Shown one piece after another: positions 10,347 to 17,402 of a stretch of 47,770 nt of DNA. Each line of letters starts with the position of its first letter. The first letter of the stretch is position 1. Position numbers and translations under genes: made by a program. Origin of the DNA: Candidatus Bacteroides merdipullorum (lineage in GTDB: Bacteria; Bacteroidota; Bacteroidia; Bacteroidales; Bacteroidaceae); contig DXCK01000131.1 of the NCBI GenBank assembly GCA_019116045.1, positions 1 through 47,770 of the forward strand, read 5' to 3'. The notes under the pieces were generated by a model. It had not been told where the DNA came from, did no database searches, and was given only the letters and a program-made list of their open reading frames with translations.

Positions 10347-10901
10347 ATGGGAACAGACGAAACACATATCATCCAACGCATCCTGAATGGAGAGACTTCC
10401 CTGTACGGCTACTTCCTGCAAACGTATGCCGAACAGGTATTCCGCTTGGTCGTCCCCATCGTAGGAAACCGCGAAGATGCCGAGGAACTGACCCAGGATG
10501 TCTTTCTCAAGGCGTTCGACAAGCTGGCCACGTTCCGGCGGGAAAGCAGTTTCTCAACCTGGATATATGCCATCGCCTACCGCGCAGCCTTGTCGCAGGC
10601 ACGCAAGCACAGCTACCGTGAACACGCAATGGACGAACACGAGTTGGCCTCGCTGAGCGACACGGTAGTGGACGAGTCTCTGGACGAAACTAACGAGACG
10701 CGCCTCATGCTTTTGCGCCGCGCCATCCCCCGGCTGAAGACGGAGGAGCAAGCACTCATCACCCTTTTCTACCGGGAAGGGAAATCCCTGCAAGAGATAG
10801 CCACTATCATGGGGCAAAAAGAAGGGACGCTGAAAGTCTGGCTGCACCGCACACGCAAGAAACTATATATATTAATGAGAGAAGAGGAGGAGAAACTATG
10901 A
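10347..10901 (+). CDS. ECF-family RNA polymerase sigma factor
   Basis: 184 residues. Region 2 is visible as VFRLVVPIVGNREDAEELTQDVFLKAFDKL followed by FRRESSFSTWIYAIAYR when read in two pieces, and region 4 as LITLFYREGKSLQEIATIMG followed by EGTLKVWLHRTRKKL. This is the two-domain form of an ECF sigma factor. The stop overlaps the start of the next gene (ATGA), so the two are translationally coupled. The upstream ECF-type promoter suggests that it activates its own gene. The inducing signal is not evident; envelope stress is the common theme for such loci, but that is inference. Confidence 0.95.
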   Translation: MGTDETHIIQRILNGETSLYGYFLQTYAEQVFRLVVPIVGNREDAEELTQDVFLKAFDKLATFRRESSFSTWIYAIAYRAALSQARKHSYREHAMDEHELASLSDTVVDESLDETNETRLMLLRRAIPRLKTEEQALITLFYREGKSLQEIATIMGQKEGTLKVWLHRTRKKLYILMREEEEKL

Positions 10902-11278
10902 ACAAGCCCAAAGACGATGCCCTACGGCAAGTGCTGCAGGAGACACCCGGCTATCACCTGTCGCCCAACTTTTGCTTCCGCACCCTGCAACGCGTGGAGG
11001 AACAGGCACGCAAGCAGCGGAAGAAGGCCGAACAACGCCTGTTCTGGACCACCGTCTCGCTTGCCATGCTGCTGGTGACAGGAGGAGTGGTCTGCCTGCG
11101 GATGGCCTGCGGGGAAATGTGGCAAACCCTACGGGAACAGGTGGCCGAGAGCTTCCAAAACATCGACCTCGCACCCTATGGAGGCCTCGGAGTGCTGGTA
11201 TTGATATTGCTTGTCCTCGACCTGGGGATGCGGCACGCCTACCATGCCCGGCAACGCAGAAACCTGAAGCGCGGCTGA
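10898..11278 (+). CDS. Small membrane protein, putative anti-sigma partner
   Basis: 126 residues: a soluble N-terminus (about 1-50) with a basic ARKQRKKAEQR stretch, then two membrane segments near 51-70 and 96-112, and a short basic tail (RRNLKRG). It overlaps the sigma stop codon by 4 bases. Position and shape (cytoplasmic N-terminus, membrane anchor) fit an anti-sigma factor, although I see no zinc-binding HxxxCxxC motif. The name is therefore inferred from context. Confidence 0.8.
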   Translation: MNKPKDDALRQVLQETPGYHLSPNFCFRTLQRVEEQARKQRKKAEQRLFWTTVSLAMLLVTGGVVCLRMACGEMWQTLREQVAESFQNIDLAPYGGLGVLVLILLVLDLGMRHAYHARQRRNLKRG

Positions 11279-11349
11279 ACACGACAGACAAAACACCCGG
11301 ACTGAAAGAAATATCCCACTCTGCGCACCAGCCTAAGCCTAAAAATGCG

Positions 11350-11357
11350 TACCTTTG
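11350..11357 (+). promoter_or_regulatory. -7 box of the M13 peptidase promoter
   Basis: TACCTTTG, a full match to TAnnTTTG, 37 bases before the start codon. No -33 TTTG is evident. Confidence 0.6.
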
Positions 11358-11394
11358 CACCCCGATATAGGGACATCTTTTATTTATAGTATAT

Positions 11395-13425
11395 ATGAAC
11401 GCAAAACAGTATTTTTCCGTTGCAGCCCTCTGCCTGAGCATGGCAGCCTGCAACTCGGGCAAGACCAACCTGACCACGGGTATAGACCTTGCCAATCTGG
11501 ACACTACGGCACTGCCGGGCACGGACTTCTATCAGTATGCCTGCGGCGGATGGATGAAAAACCACCCCTTGACAGACGAGTATTCACAGTATGGTTCCTT
11601 CACCGTCTTGGCTGAGAACAACCGCAAGCAGATGCAGGGACTCATCGAGGAGCTGGCCAAGGGACAGCACGAGGCCGGCTCGGTAGCCCAGAAGATTGGC
11701 ACCCTGTACAACCTGGCCATGGACAGTGTGAAGCTGAACCAGGAAGGCACCGCCCCCATCAAGGCCGAACTGGAAGAGATTGCCTCGCTGAAGAACAAGG
11801 CTGACATCTACGCACTGCTGGGCTCGCTGGAGCGCCGCGGCATCACCAGCTACCTGGGCACGGGCGTGGGCGCCGACCAGAAGAACAGCGACATGAACGC
11901 CGTCTACACCAGCCAGGCGGGGCTGAGCATGGGCGAGCGCGACTATTACCTGGCCACGGACAAGGCCACGACCAAAATCCGTGAAGCATTCAAGGCGCAC
12001 GTGGCGAAGATGTATCAACTGGCTGGCTTTGACGAGGCAACGGCCAACCGCGGACGCGACATCGTGATGGACGTGGAGACGCGCCTGGCCAAGACCTTCC
12101 GCAGCATGGTCGAACTGCGTGACCCGCAGGCCAACTACAACAAGATGACGCTGGACGAACTGAAGCAGAAGTATGCCTCCTTCAACTGGGATGCGTACCT
12201 GACCAACCTGGGACTGAAGAACGTGCAGGAGATTATCGTAGGACAGCCCGAGGCACTGGCCGAGGCTGCCAAGATACTGGACTCGCTGCCCGTGGAACAG
12301 CAGGTGCTGTACTTGCAGTGGAAACTGATTGACCGGGCCGCCTCGTTCCTGAACGACGAGATTGTGGAGCAGAACTTCGACTTCTACGGACGCACCATGA
12401 GCGGGGCGAAGGAGATGCAGCCGCGCTGGAAGCAGGCCGTGTCGGTGACCGGCTCGGTGCTGGGCGAAGCCGTGGGACAGATGTATGTGGAGAAGTACTT
12501 CCCCGCCCCGGCCAAGGAACGCATGGTGACACTGGTCAAGAACCTGCAGACTGCCCTGGGCGAGCGCATCCAGGCCTTGGAGTGGATGAGCGACAGCACC
12601 AAGGCACGGGCGCTGGAGAAACTGGCGGCTTTCCACGTCAAAATCGGGTATCCGGACAAGTGGAAGGATTATAGCACGCTGGACATCAAGGACGACTCTT
12701 ACTACGCCAACATCGAAAGGGCGACGGTATGGGCCAGCGACGAGAACATGGCCAAAGCCGGGAAGCCGGTCGACAAGGAGGAATGGCACATGACGCCGCA
12801 GACGGTGAACGCTTACTACAACCCGACGACGAACGAGATATGCTTCCCGGCAGGCATCCTGCAGCCGCCTTTCTTCGACATGCAGGCTGACGATGCCTTC
12901 AACTACGGGGCTATCGGCGTGGTTATCGGACACGAGATGACGCACGGGTTTGACGACCAGGGACGCCAGTATGACAAGGATGGAAACCTGAAGGACTGGT
13001 GGACGACGGAAGACGCGGAGCGCTTCAACCAGCGCGCCCAGGTGATGGTGAACTTCTTCGACAGCATACAGGTGGCTCCGGGCGTGCATGCCAACGGCCA
13101 GCAGACGCTGGGCGAGAACATTGCCGACTACGGTGGCCTGCAGGTGGCCTACCAGGCGTTCAAGACCGCCACGCAAGGCGCGCCGCTGCCGACGGTGGAC
13201 GGGCTGACGCCCGAACAGCGGTTCTTCCTGGCCTACGCGGGTGTATGGGCGAACAACATCCGGCCGGAGTTTGTGCTGTATCTGACCAAGATGGACGTGC
13301 ACTCGTTGGGTGAATGGCGCGTGAATGGTGCCCTGCCGCAGATTGACGCGTGGTACGAGGCTTTCAACGTCGGCGAGGCTGACCCGATGTTCGTGCCCAA
13401 GGCCGAGCGCGTGTCCATCTGGTAA
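11395..13425 (+). CDS. M13-family zinc metallopeptidase (PepO/neprilysin-like), lipoprotein
   Basis: 676 residues with a lipoprotein signal and lipobox MAAC (Cys19), so probably periplasmic or outer-membrane anchored. The N-terminal Peptidase_M13_N domain begins with TDFYQYACGGWMK. The C-terminal catalytic domain has VNAYYNPTTNEICFPAGILQ, the zinc site GHEMTHGFDDQG near residue 512 and the third-ligand motif GENIADYGG near 572. A C-terminal tryptophan (VSIW) is typical of the family. These enzymes cut small oligopeptides. Length is normal. It has its own promoter and no operon partner. The next gene, GH31, starts 181 bp later with another -7 box. Confidence 0.95.
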   Translation: MNAKQYFSVAALCLSMAACNSGKTNLTTGIDLANLDTTALPGTDFYQYACGGWMKNHPLTDEYSQYGSFTVLAENNRKQMQGLIEELAKGQHEAGSVAQKIGTLYNLAMDSVKLNQEGTAPIKAELEEIASLKNKADIYALLGSLERRGITSYLGTGVGADQKNSDMNAVYTSQAGLSMGERDYYLATDKATTKIREAFKAHVAKMYQLAGFDEATANRGRDIVMDVETRLAKTFRSMVELRDPQANYNKMTLDELKQKYASFNWDAYLTNLGLKNVQEIIVGQPEALAEAAKILDSLPVEQQVLYLQWKLIDRAASFLNDEIVEQNFDFYGRTMSGAKEMQPRWKQAVSVTGSVLGEAVGQMYVEKYFPAPAKERMVTLVKNLQTALGERIQALEWMSDSTKARALEKLAAFHVKIGYPDKWKDYSTLDIKDDSYYANIERATVWASDENMAKAGKPVDKEEWHMTPQTVNAYYNPTTNEICFPAGILQPPFFDMQADDAFNYGAIGVVIGHEMTHGFDDQGRQYDKDGNLKDWWTTEDAERFNQRAQVMVNFFDSIQVAPGVHANGQQTLGENIADYGGLQVAYQAFKTATQGAPLPTVDGLTPEQRFFLAYAGVWANNIRPEFVLYLTKMDVHSLGEWRVNGALPQIDAWYEAFNVGEADPMFVPKAERVSIW

Positions 13426-13517
13426 GAACGGCACCTCGAACAGAAGGCAGGGCGGCAAAAGACATTTCATACCGTAAATAGCAAGATTATATACCCTGCG
13501 CGTTCACCGCATTTCTC

Positions 13518-13525
13518 TACCTTTG
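13518..13525 (+). promoter_or_regulatory. -7 box of the GH31 promoter
   Basis: TACCTTTG, a full match to TAnnTTTG. The start codon is 81 bases further on and the intervening leader begins with a hairpin. Confidence 0.6.
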
Positions 13526-13526
13526 C

Positions 13527-13561
13527 AAGGTCGGTTCCCGCATCTGCGGAAAACCGACCTT
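13527..13561 (+). promoter_or_regulatory. Hairpin at the 5' end of the GH31 leader
   Basis: A 10-bp perfect stem (13527-13536 with 13552-13561) that can also form an inner CCGCA/TGCGG pairing. It starts 2 bases after the -7 box and has no T run, so the mRNA would start within or next to it. Its role (stability, attenuation) is unknown. Confidence 0.45.
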
Positions 13562-13606
13562 ACTTGTATCCGTCCCTGAGACATCCATAACTTAATACAC
13601 ATCACC

Positions 13607-16093
13607 ATGAAGAAAAGAAAGCTATTGTTGACAAGCCTGCTTGTCGCTTGCCTGACTTCCTCGGCACAGACACTCCAACGAACCGCCCAAGGAACCAAGT
13701 TTCAAACTGCCGACCCCGCGCTTTACGGCGAAGTCATCTTCTATGCCCCGGACATCGTGCGCATCCTGAAATACCCTACTTCCTCCGCCCCGGACAAAAG
13801 GAGCTACCCCGTCATCAAAACGCCCGAACGGGTGAAGATTGAATACGCTTCCGACGAAAAAAATATCCTGCGGATGCGAACCTCCTGCCTGACGGTGGTG
13901 CTCGACGCGACAACAGGCACCCTGAGCTACGAGAATCCGCAAGGCGAAACGCTCTTGGCCGAAAAGAAGCAAGGCACCCGCTTCACCCCCACCCAGGACG
14001 CGGGCCGTCCCTCGTACAGTGTCGGCCAGGCGTTTACGCTCCAGCCCAACGAAGCCATCTACGGGCTGGGACAACGGCAAAGCGGAGCCATGAACCACCG
14101 CAACCAGCAGGTCTATCTCTGCAACACAAACACCAATATATGCATCCCCTATTTTACTTCCTCGCAGGGCTATGGTGTCTACTGGGACAACCCAGGCATC
14201 TCGCACTTCAGCGACACACCAGCCGAAACCTCTTTCTCGTCTCAGACAGGTCTGTGTGCCGACTATTACTTCCTCTATCGCGACGGTTCTCAGGACGGCG
14301 TCATTGGCTGCTTGCGCGATTTGACGGGCCGAGCCACTATGTTCCCGCGATGGGCGCTGGGTTACTGGCAATCGCGCGAGCGTTATAAAAGTCCCGACGA
14401 ACTGTGCGAAGTGCTCGACCGCTACCGGGAACTGGAGGTGCCGCTCGACGTCATGGTGCAAGACTGGCAGTACTGGGGCTGCGACTCCAACTGGAATGCG
14501 ATGAAATTCATGAACCCGCGCTATATCAACCGCATGGGCGACCCCGAAGCGATGCGTTACCTACCCAACGGTGAAGACCCTGCCGTCCGCTATGACTCCC
14601 GCATCAAGAGCCCGAAAGAAATGATAGACTACGTGCACTGCCGCAATGCACGCCTCATGATATCCGTATGGGCCAGCTTCGGCCCTTGGACAGACCAATA
14701 CAAAGAATTGGACAAGATGGGAGCCTTGCTGAAATTCGAAACCTGGCCACCCAAGTCGGGCGCCCATCCCTACGACCCTTTCAACCCGGCAGCCAGAGAC
14801 TTATATTGGAGGTACCTCAGCTACCTTTACGACATGGGCATAGACGCCTGGTGGACTGACTCGACCGAGCCGGACCATCTGAACCCCAAAGAAAGCGACT
14901 TCGACCTACCAACGGCCGACGGTTCGTTCCGCTCGGTGCACAACGCTTACCCGCTGGTACATAACCGAGGCGTGTACGAACACCAGCGGGCTGTGTCCAA
15001 CGACAGGCGCGTCATCCAAATGACCCGTTCGGGTTACTTGGGTGAACAACACTACGGCACCTTGAGCTGGAGCGGCGACGTGACGTCAAGTTGGGAGGTG
15101 ATGCGGCAACAGATACCCGCCGGACTGAACTTTACGTTGTGCGGCATCCCATTCTGGAATACAGACCTGGCCGGTTTCTTCGGACATGAGTATAACAACG
15201 ACTGGAACAATATTGCCTACCAAGAGCTACACGTGCGTTGGTTTCAGTGGGGATGCTTCCTACCTCTGATGCGCAACCACTGCTCCTCGCCGATGTTCAA
15301 TGAGATTTATCTGTTCGGACACGACGGGAATTGGGCCTATGACACTCAGAAACGGTTCATCGAACTGCGTTACCGGTTGTTGCCCTACCTGTATAGTATG
15401 CAGGGCGACGTGGTGCAGCACGACGGCAGCATGATGCGCCCGCTCGTCATGGACTTCCCGCACGACAGGAAGGCCATCTTGCTGGACGATGAATACATGT
15501 TCGGCCCGGCCTTCCTGGTCTGCCCTGTCACCCGCCCGCTCTACACGAAGAAGGGTGAAGAAGACAACCGGGGCATTTGCCTGGTGCCTGACGGCGACAT
15601 AGGCAACGCATCGGCTTCCTACGAGGTCTACCTGCCCGAAGGAAGTGAATGGGTGGACTTCTGGAGCAATGAACCGGTGCAAGGAGGACAGGAGATCAGC
15701 CGTGACTGTCCCATCAGCCTCATGCCGCTCTACGTGAAGGCGGGCAGCATACTGCCGTTGGGGCCGAAGGTGCTGTATGCCGACGAGCAGGCATGGGACA
15801 CGCTGGACATCTGCATCTACCCGGGAGCCGACGGTGACTTTACGCTCTACGAAGACGAGTTCGACAACTATAACTACGAGCAGGGCTGCTTCTCTACTAT
15901 CCGTTTCCATTGGGACGACGAGAAGCGCGCGCTGACCATCGGTAAGCGGGAAGGCACGTTTGCAGGTATGTTGCAAAAGCGCAGGTTCCGCCTCACCCTG
16001 ATGGCTCCGGGCAAGCCTTCGGCCGAGAAGCCCGTTGCCTGCCCCGACCGGGAAGTGCACTATGAGGGGGAAAGACTGACGGTGAGCTTCTGA
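13607..16093 (+). CDS. GH31 alpha-glycosidase (alpha-xylosidase-like)
   Basis: 828 residues with a signal peptide (cleavage near TSSAQ). An N-terminal beta-sandwich with NEAIYGLGQRQSG precedes the GH31 barrel. The nucleophile Asp is in DAWWTDSTEPDH near residue 414 and the acid/base Asp in LSWSGDVTSSWE near 490. PFWNTDLAGFFG and RYRLLPYLYS are further family signatures, and C-terminal beta-domains follow. The TEPD and GLGQRQSG context fits alpha-xylosidases, which take xylose off xyloglucan oligosaccharides, but alpha-glucosidase is possible. With GH5, GH2 and GH43 nearby it would complete much of a xyloglucan enzyme set. Own promoter; no clear terminator. Confidence 0.93.
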   Translation: MKKRKLLLTSLLVACLTSSAQTLQRTAQGTKFQTADPALYGEVIFYAPDIVRILKYPTSSAPDKRSYPVIKTPERVKIEYASDEKNILRMRTSCLTVVLDATTGTLSYENPQGETLLAEKKQGTRFTPTQDAGRPSYSVGQAFTLQPNEAIYGLGQRQSGAMNHRNQQVYLCNTNTNICIPYFTSSQGYGVYWDNPGISHFSDTPAETSFSSQTGLCADYYFLYRDGSQDGVIGCLRDLTGRATMFPRWALGYWQSRERYKSPDELCEVLDRYRELEVPLDVMVQDWQYWGCDSNWNAMKFMNPRYINRMGDPEAMRYLPNGEDPAVRYDSRIKSPKEMIDYVHCRNARLMISVWASFGPWTDQYKELDKMGALLKFETWPPKSGAHPYDPFNPAARDLYWRYLSYLYDMGIDAWWTDSTEPDHLNPKESDFDLPTADGSFRSVHNAYPLVHNRGVYEHQRAVSNDRRVIQMTRSGYLGEQHYGTLSWSGDVTSSWEVMRQQIPAGLNFTLCGIPFWNTDLAGFFGHEYNNDWNNIAYQELHVRWFQWGCFLPLMRNHCSSPMFNEIYLFGHDGNWAYDTQKRFIELRYRLLPYLYSMQGDVVQHDGSMMRPLVMDFPHDRKAILLDDEYMFGPAFLVCPVTRPLYTKKGEEDNRGICLVPDGDIGNASASYEVYLPEGSEWVDFWSNEPVQGGQEISRDCPISLMPLYVKAGSILPLGPKVLYADEQAWDTLDICIYPGADGDFTLYEDEFDNYNYEQGCFSTIRFHWDDEKRALTIGKREGTFAGMLQKRRFRLTLMAPGKPSAEKPVACPDREVHYEGERLTVSF

Positions 16094-16180
16094 GATGGAG
16101 TTCGCAGGAAAGGTTATTTAGAAGCCGTACAAATTAGTTTTTTTCCACGGGGTGTGGGTACAACCTATGGTGAAAAACTT

Positions 16181-16188
16181 TACCTTTG
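16181..16188 (+). promoter_or_regulatory. -7 box of the ferredoxin promoter
   Basis: TACCTTTG, a full match to TAnnTTTG, 44 bases before the ferredoxin start. The -33 element is unclear. Confidence 0.6.
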
Positions 16189-16232
16189 CAGCATCATCTA
16201 TGACTAATAATAACTTTTAAACTAAAAGAACA

Positions 16233-16403
16233 ATGGCTTACGTAATTAGCGACGACTGTATCGCCTGTGGCACTTGCATCGACGAATGTCCGGTAGGCGC
16301 TATCTCCGAGGGAGATAAGTACTCAATTGATCCTGAAGCATGCACCGAGTGCGGCACTTGTGCCAGTGTGTGCCCTTCAGAGGCTATTCACCCGGCAGAC
16401 TAA
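16233..16403 (+). CDS. Small 2[4Fe-4S] ferredoxin
   Basis: 56 residues, MAYVISDDCIACGTC... to ...SEAIHPAD. Two CxxCxxCxxxCP motifs (CIACGTCIDECP and CTECGTCASVCP) each bind a [4Fe-4S] cluster, as in clostridial-type ferredoxins. It is a soluble low-potential electron carrier of the anaerobic cytoplasm, for example a partner of pyruvate:ferredoxin oxidoreductase or Rnf. It is monocistronic, with a promoter box upstream and a strong terminator 28 bases downstream. Confidence 0.95.
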   Translation: MAYVISDDCIACGTCIDECPVGAISEGDKYSIDPEACTECGTCASVCPSEAIHPAD

Positions 16404-16430
16404 AGCGCTGGGTCTGGCATAATCAAAAGC

Positions 16431-16464
16431 AAAGGCGCGTTCCCTCACGGGAGCGCGCCTTTTT
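16431..16464 (+). terminator. Intrinsic terminator after the ferredoxin gene
   Basis: A 14-bp stem with one G-U pair (16431-16444 with 16449-16462), a TCAC loop and a T run to 16464. Confidence 0.85.
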
Positions 16465-16573
16465 CATGCGGGCAGGTAGTGGCAAAGAAATGAAGAAATG
16501 GCCTACCCGACAGTCTGAGATACTACTTATCAAAAAACATGTGTTAGCCGTGGGGGTTGCCCCGGGGGCGGGC

Positions 16574-17086
16574 TTAGCCGAAGGTGCCTTGTCCGGAGTC
16601 GTCGGGGTCGGTGCCGTCTTCGCCGGGTTCGGCAGGGGCGAGGCCCTTTGCCTTGCGGTAGGCGGCCAGCGAGGAGTAGTCCACGCCGTCGTCCAAGACG
16701 CCGCCGCACTCGAAGGTCAGGTTGTTGATGACGCCCTCGCGGAACTCCTTGGAGGGTGTGAAGCGCAGGCGCACGTCGTAAATCATCTGTCCGGCGTTGA
16801 CGTCGTCGATGTTGTCCACTCCCTTGCTGCGGAAGGTCACTTTCAAGGTGCCCAGGTCGCCCAGGCGTACGCTCTCGCCGGCCAGGAGGCGCTTGCGGGC
16901 GTAGTTGCCGAAGAGGCCGAGGGCTGCCTGCATCTCGAGCGGGGCGGTAGAGGTGTTCTCCGTGGCCGCGCGGGTCATGGCGGAGACGGTTTCGGGCTTG
17001 TCGATAATGGGGGTTGCATACCACTTGGCGGGTGCTTCGCGGTCATTGGGCAAGGGGCGTTTCAGGTACTTAATCTTCATTGGCAT
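16574..17086 (-). CDS. HU-like DNA-binding protein (TIGR01201-type)
   Basis: 170 residues. Begins MPMKIKYLKRPLPNDREAP and continues with the HU-like fold: TVSAMTRAATENTST, GNYARKRLLAGESVRLGDLG, TLKVTFRSKG. The gene matches the Bacteroidales histone-like family that is longer than true HU. The C-terminal tail is acidic and Gly/Asp-rich (EPGEDGTDPDDSGQG). Such proteins are thought to bind DNA; no precise role is known to me. Unlike many relatives it has no amidase gene next to it. The 86 bp before its start, plus a further ~95 bp, contain a 23-bp palindromic repeat array, so the array may be in its 5' leader or may be a binding site. Promoter candidate at 17315-17345. Confidence 0.88.
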   Translation of the reverse strand: MPMKIKYLKRPLPNDREAPAKWYATPIIDKPETVSAMTRAATENTSTAPLEMQAALGLFGNYARKRLLAGESVRLGDLGTLKVTFRSKGVDNIDDVNAGQMIYDVRLRFTPSKEFREGVINNLTFECGGVLDDGVDYSSLAAYRKAKGLAPAEPGEDGTDPDDSGQGTFG

Positions 17087-17171
17087 GGCATTAAATGTGT
17101 TTTGTGCCGTCGGTGGACGGCGGGTTAAACATGGGCAGGCGCGCGGCCTGCGTGGGGTCTGTGGAGAGGGT

Positions 17172-17266
17172 GGTTGCTACCCTCGAGTGTAGCTCGTTGC
17201 TACCCTGGTGTGTAGCTCGTTGCTACCCTTGAGTGTAGGAGGTTGCTACCCTCGAGGGTAGCAACC
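17172..17266. repeat. Tandem array of 23-bp quasi-palindromes
   Basis: Units at 17172-17194, 17195-17217, 17218-17240, and a 26-bp last unit at 17241-17266. All share GTTGCTACCCT and most continue G-GTGTAGC. The last unit is a perfect 26-bp palindrome centred on CTCGAG. Each earlier unit can pair GCTAC with GTAGC. Period and dyad symmetry resemble the 22-bp array at 43576-43682, but the sequence is different. Confidence 0.85.
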
Positions 17267-17314
17267 GTCCAAGTGTAACATAACCATAGGTTCTCAACCA
17301 AAAAACCTCAGTGG

Positions 17315-17345
17315 CGAAGTTAGGGTATAATTTTGAGTTATGCAA
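17315..17345 (-). promoter_or_regulatory. Candidate promoter of the HU-like gene
   Basis: Minus strand: TTGC at 17345-17342, 19 bases, TAACTTCG at 17322-17315, one mismatch from TAnnTTTG. If used, the palindromic array would be transcribed as a ~220-base 5' leader. Confidence 0.35.
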
Positions 17346-17402
17346 GTTTTCGGGTCCTTTTTTCGCTCTGGGGCGTGAAAAAGCTTCGGCGGTGGGCCGT
17401 CG

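Larger units (their letters stand above)
17087..17402. other. Intergenic region between the ABC-F and HU-like genes
   Basis: 316 bp with no gene. It holds the 23-bp palindromic array (17172-17266) and a promoter-like element for the HU gene (17315-17345). No convincing ABC-F terminator is visible; a weak stem near 17363-17386 with T-rich ends is the best candidate. Confidence 0.7.

Noticed and set aside
11584..13470. Minus-strand frame of 628 codons
   Set aside because: Shadow of the M13 peptidase, whose zinc motifs are all in the plus frame; this frame is His/Val/Leu-rich with no motif.
16340..17128. Plus-strand frame of 262 codons across ferredoxin end and HU gene
   Set aside because: It overlaps the ferredoxin in another frame, its terminator and the HU-like gene in antisense.
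17172..17266. CRISPR array
   Set aside because: Units are directly adjacent without spacers.
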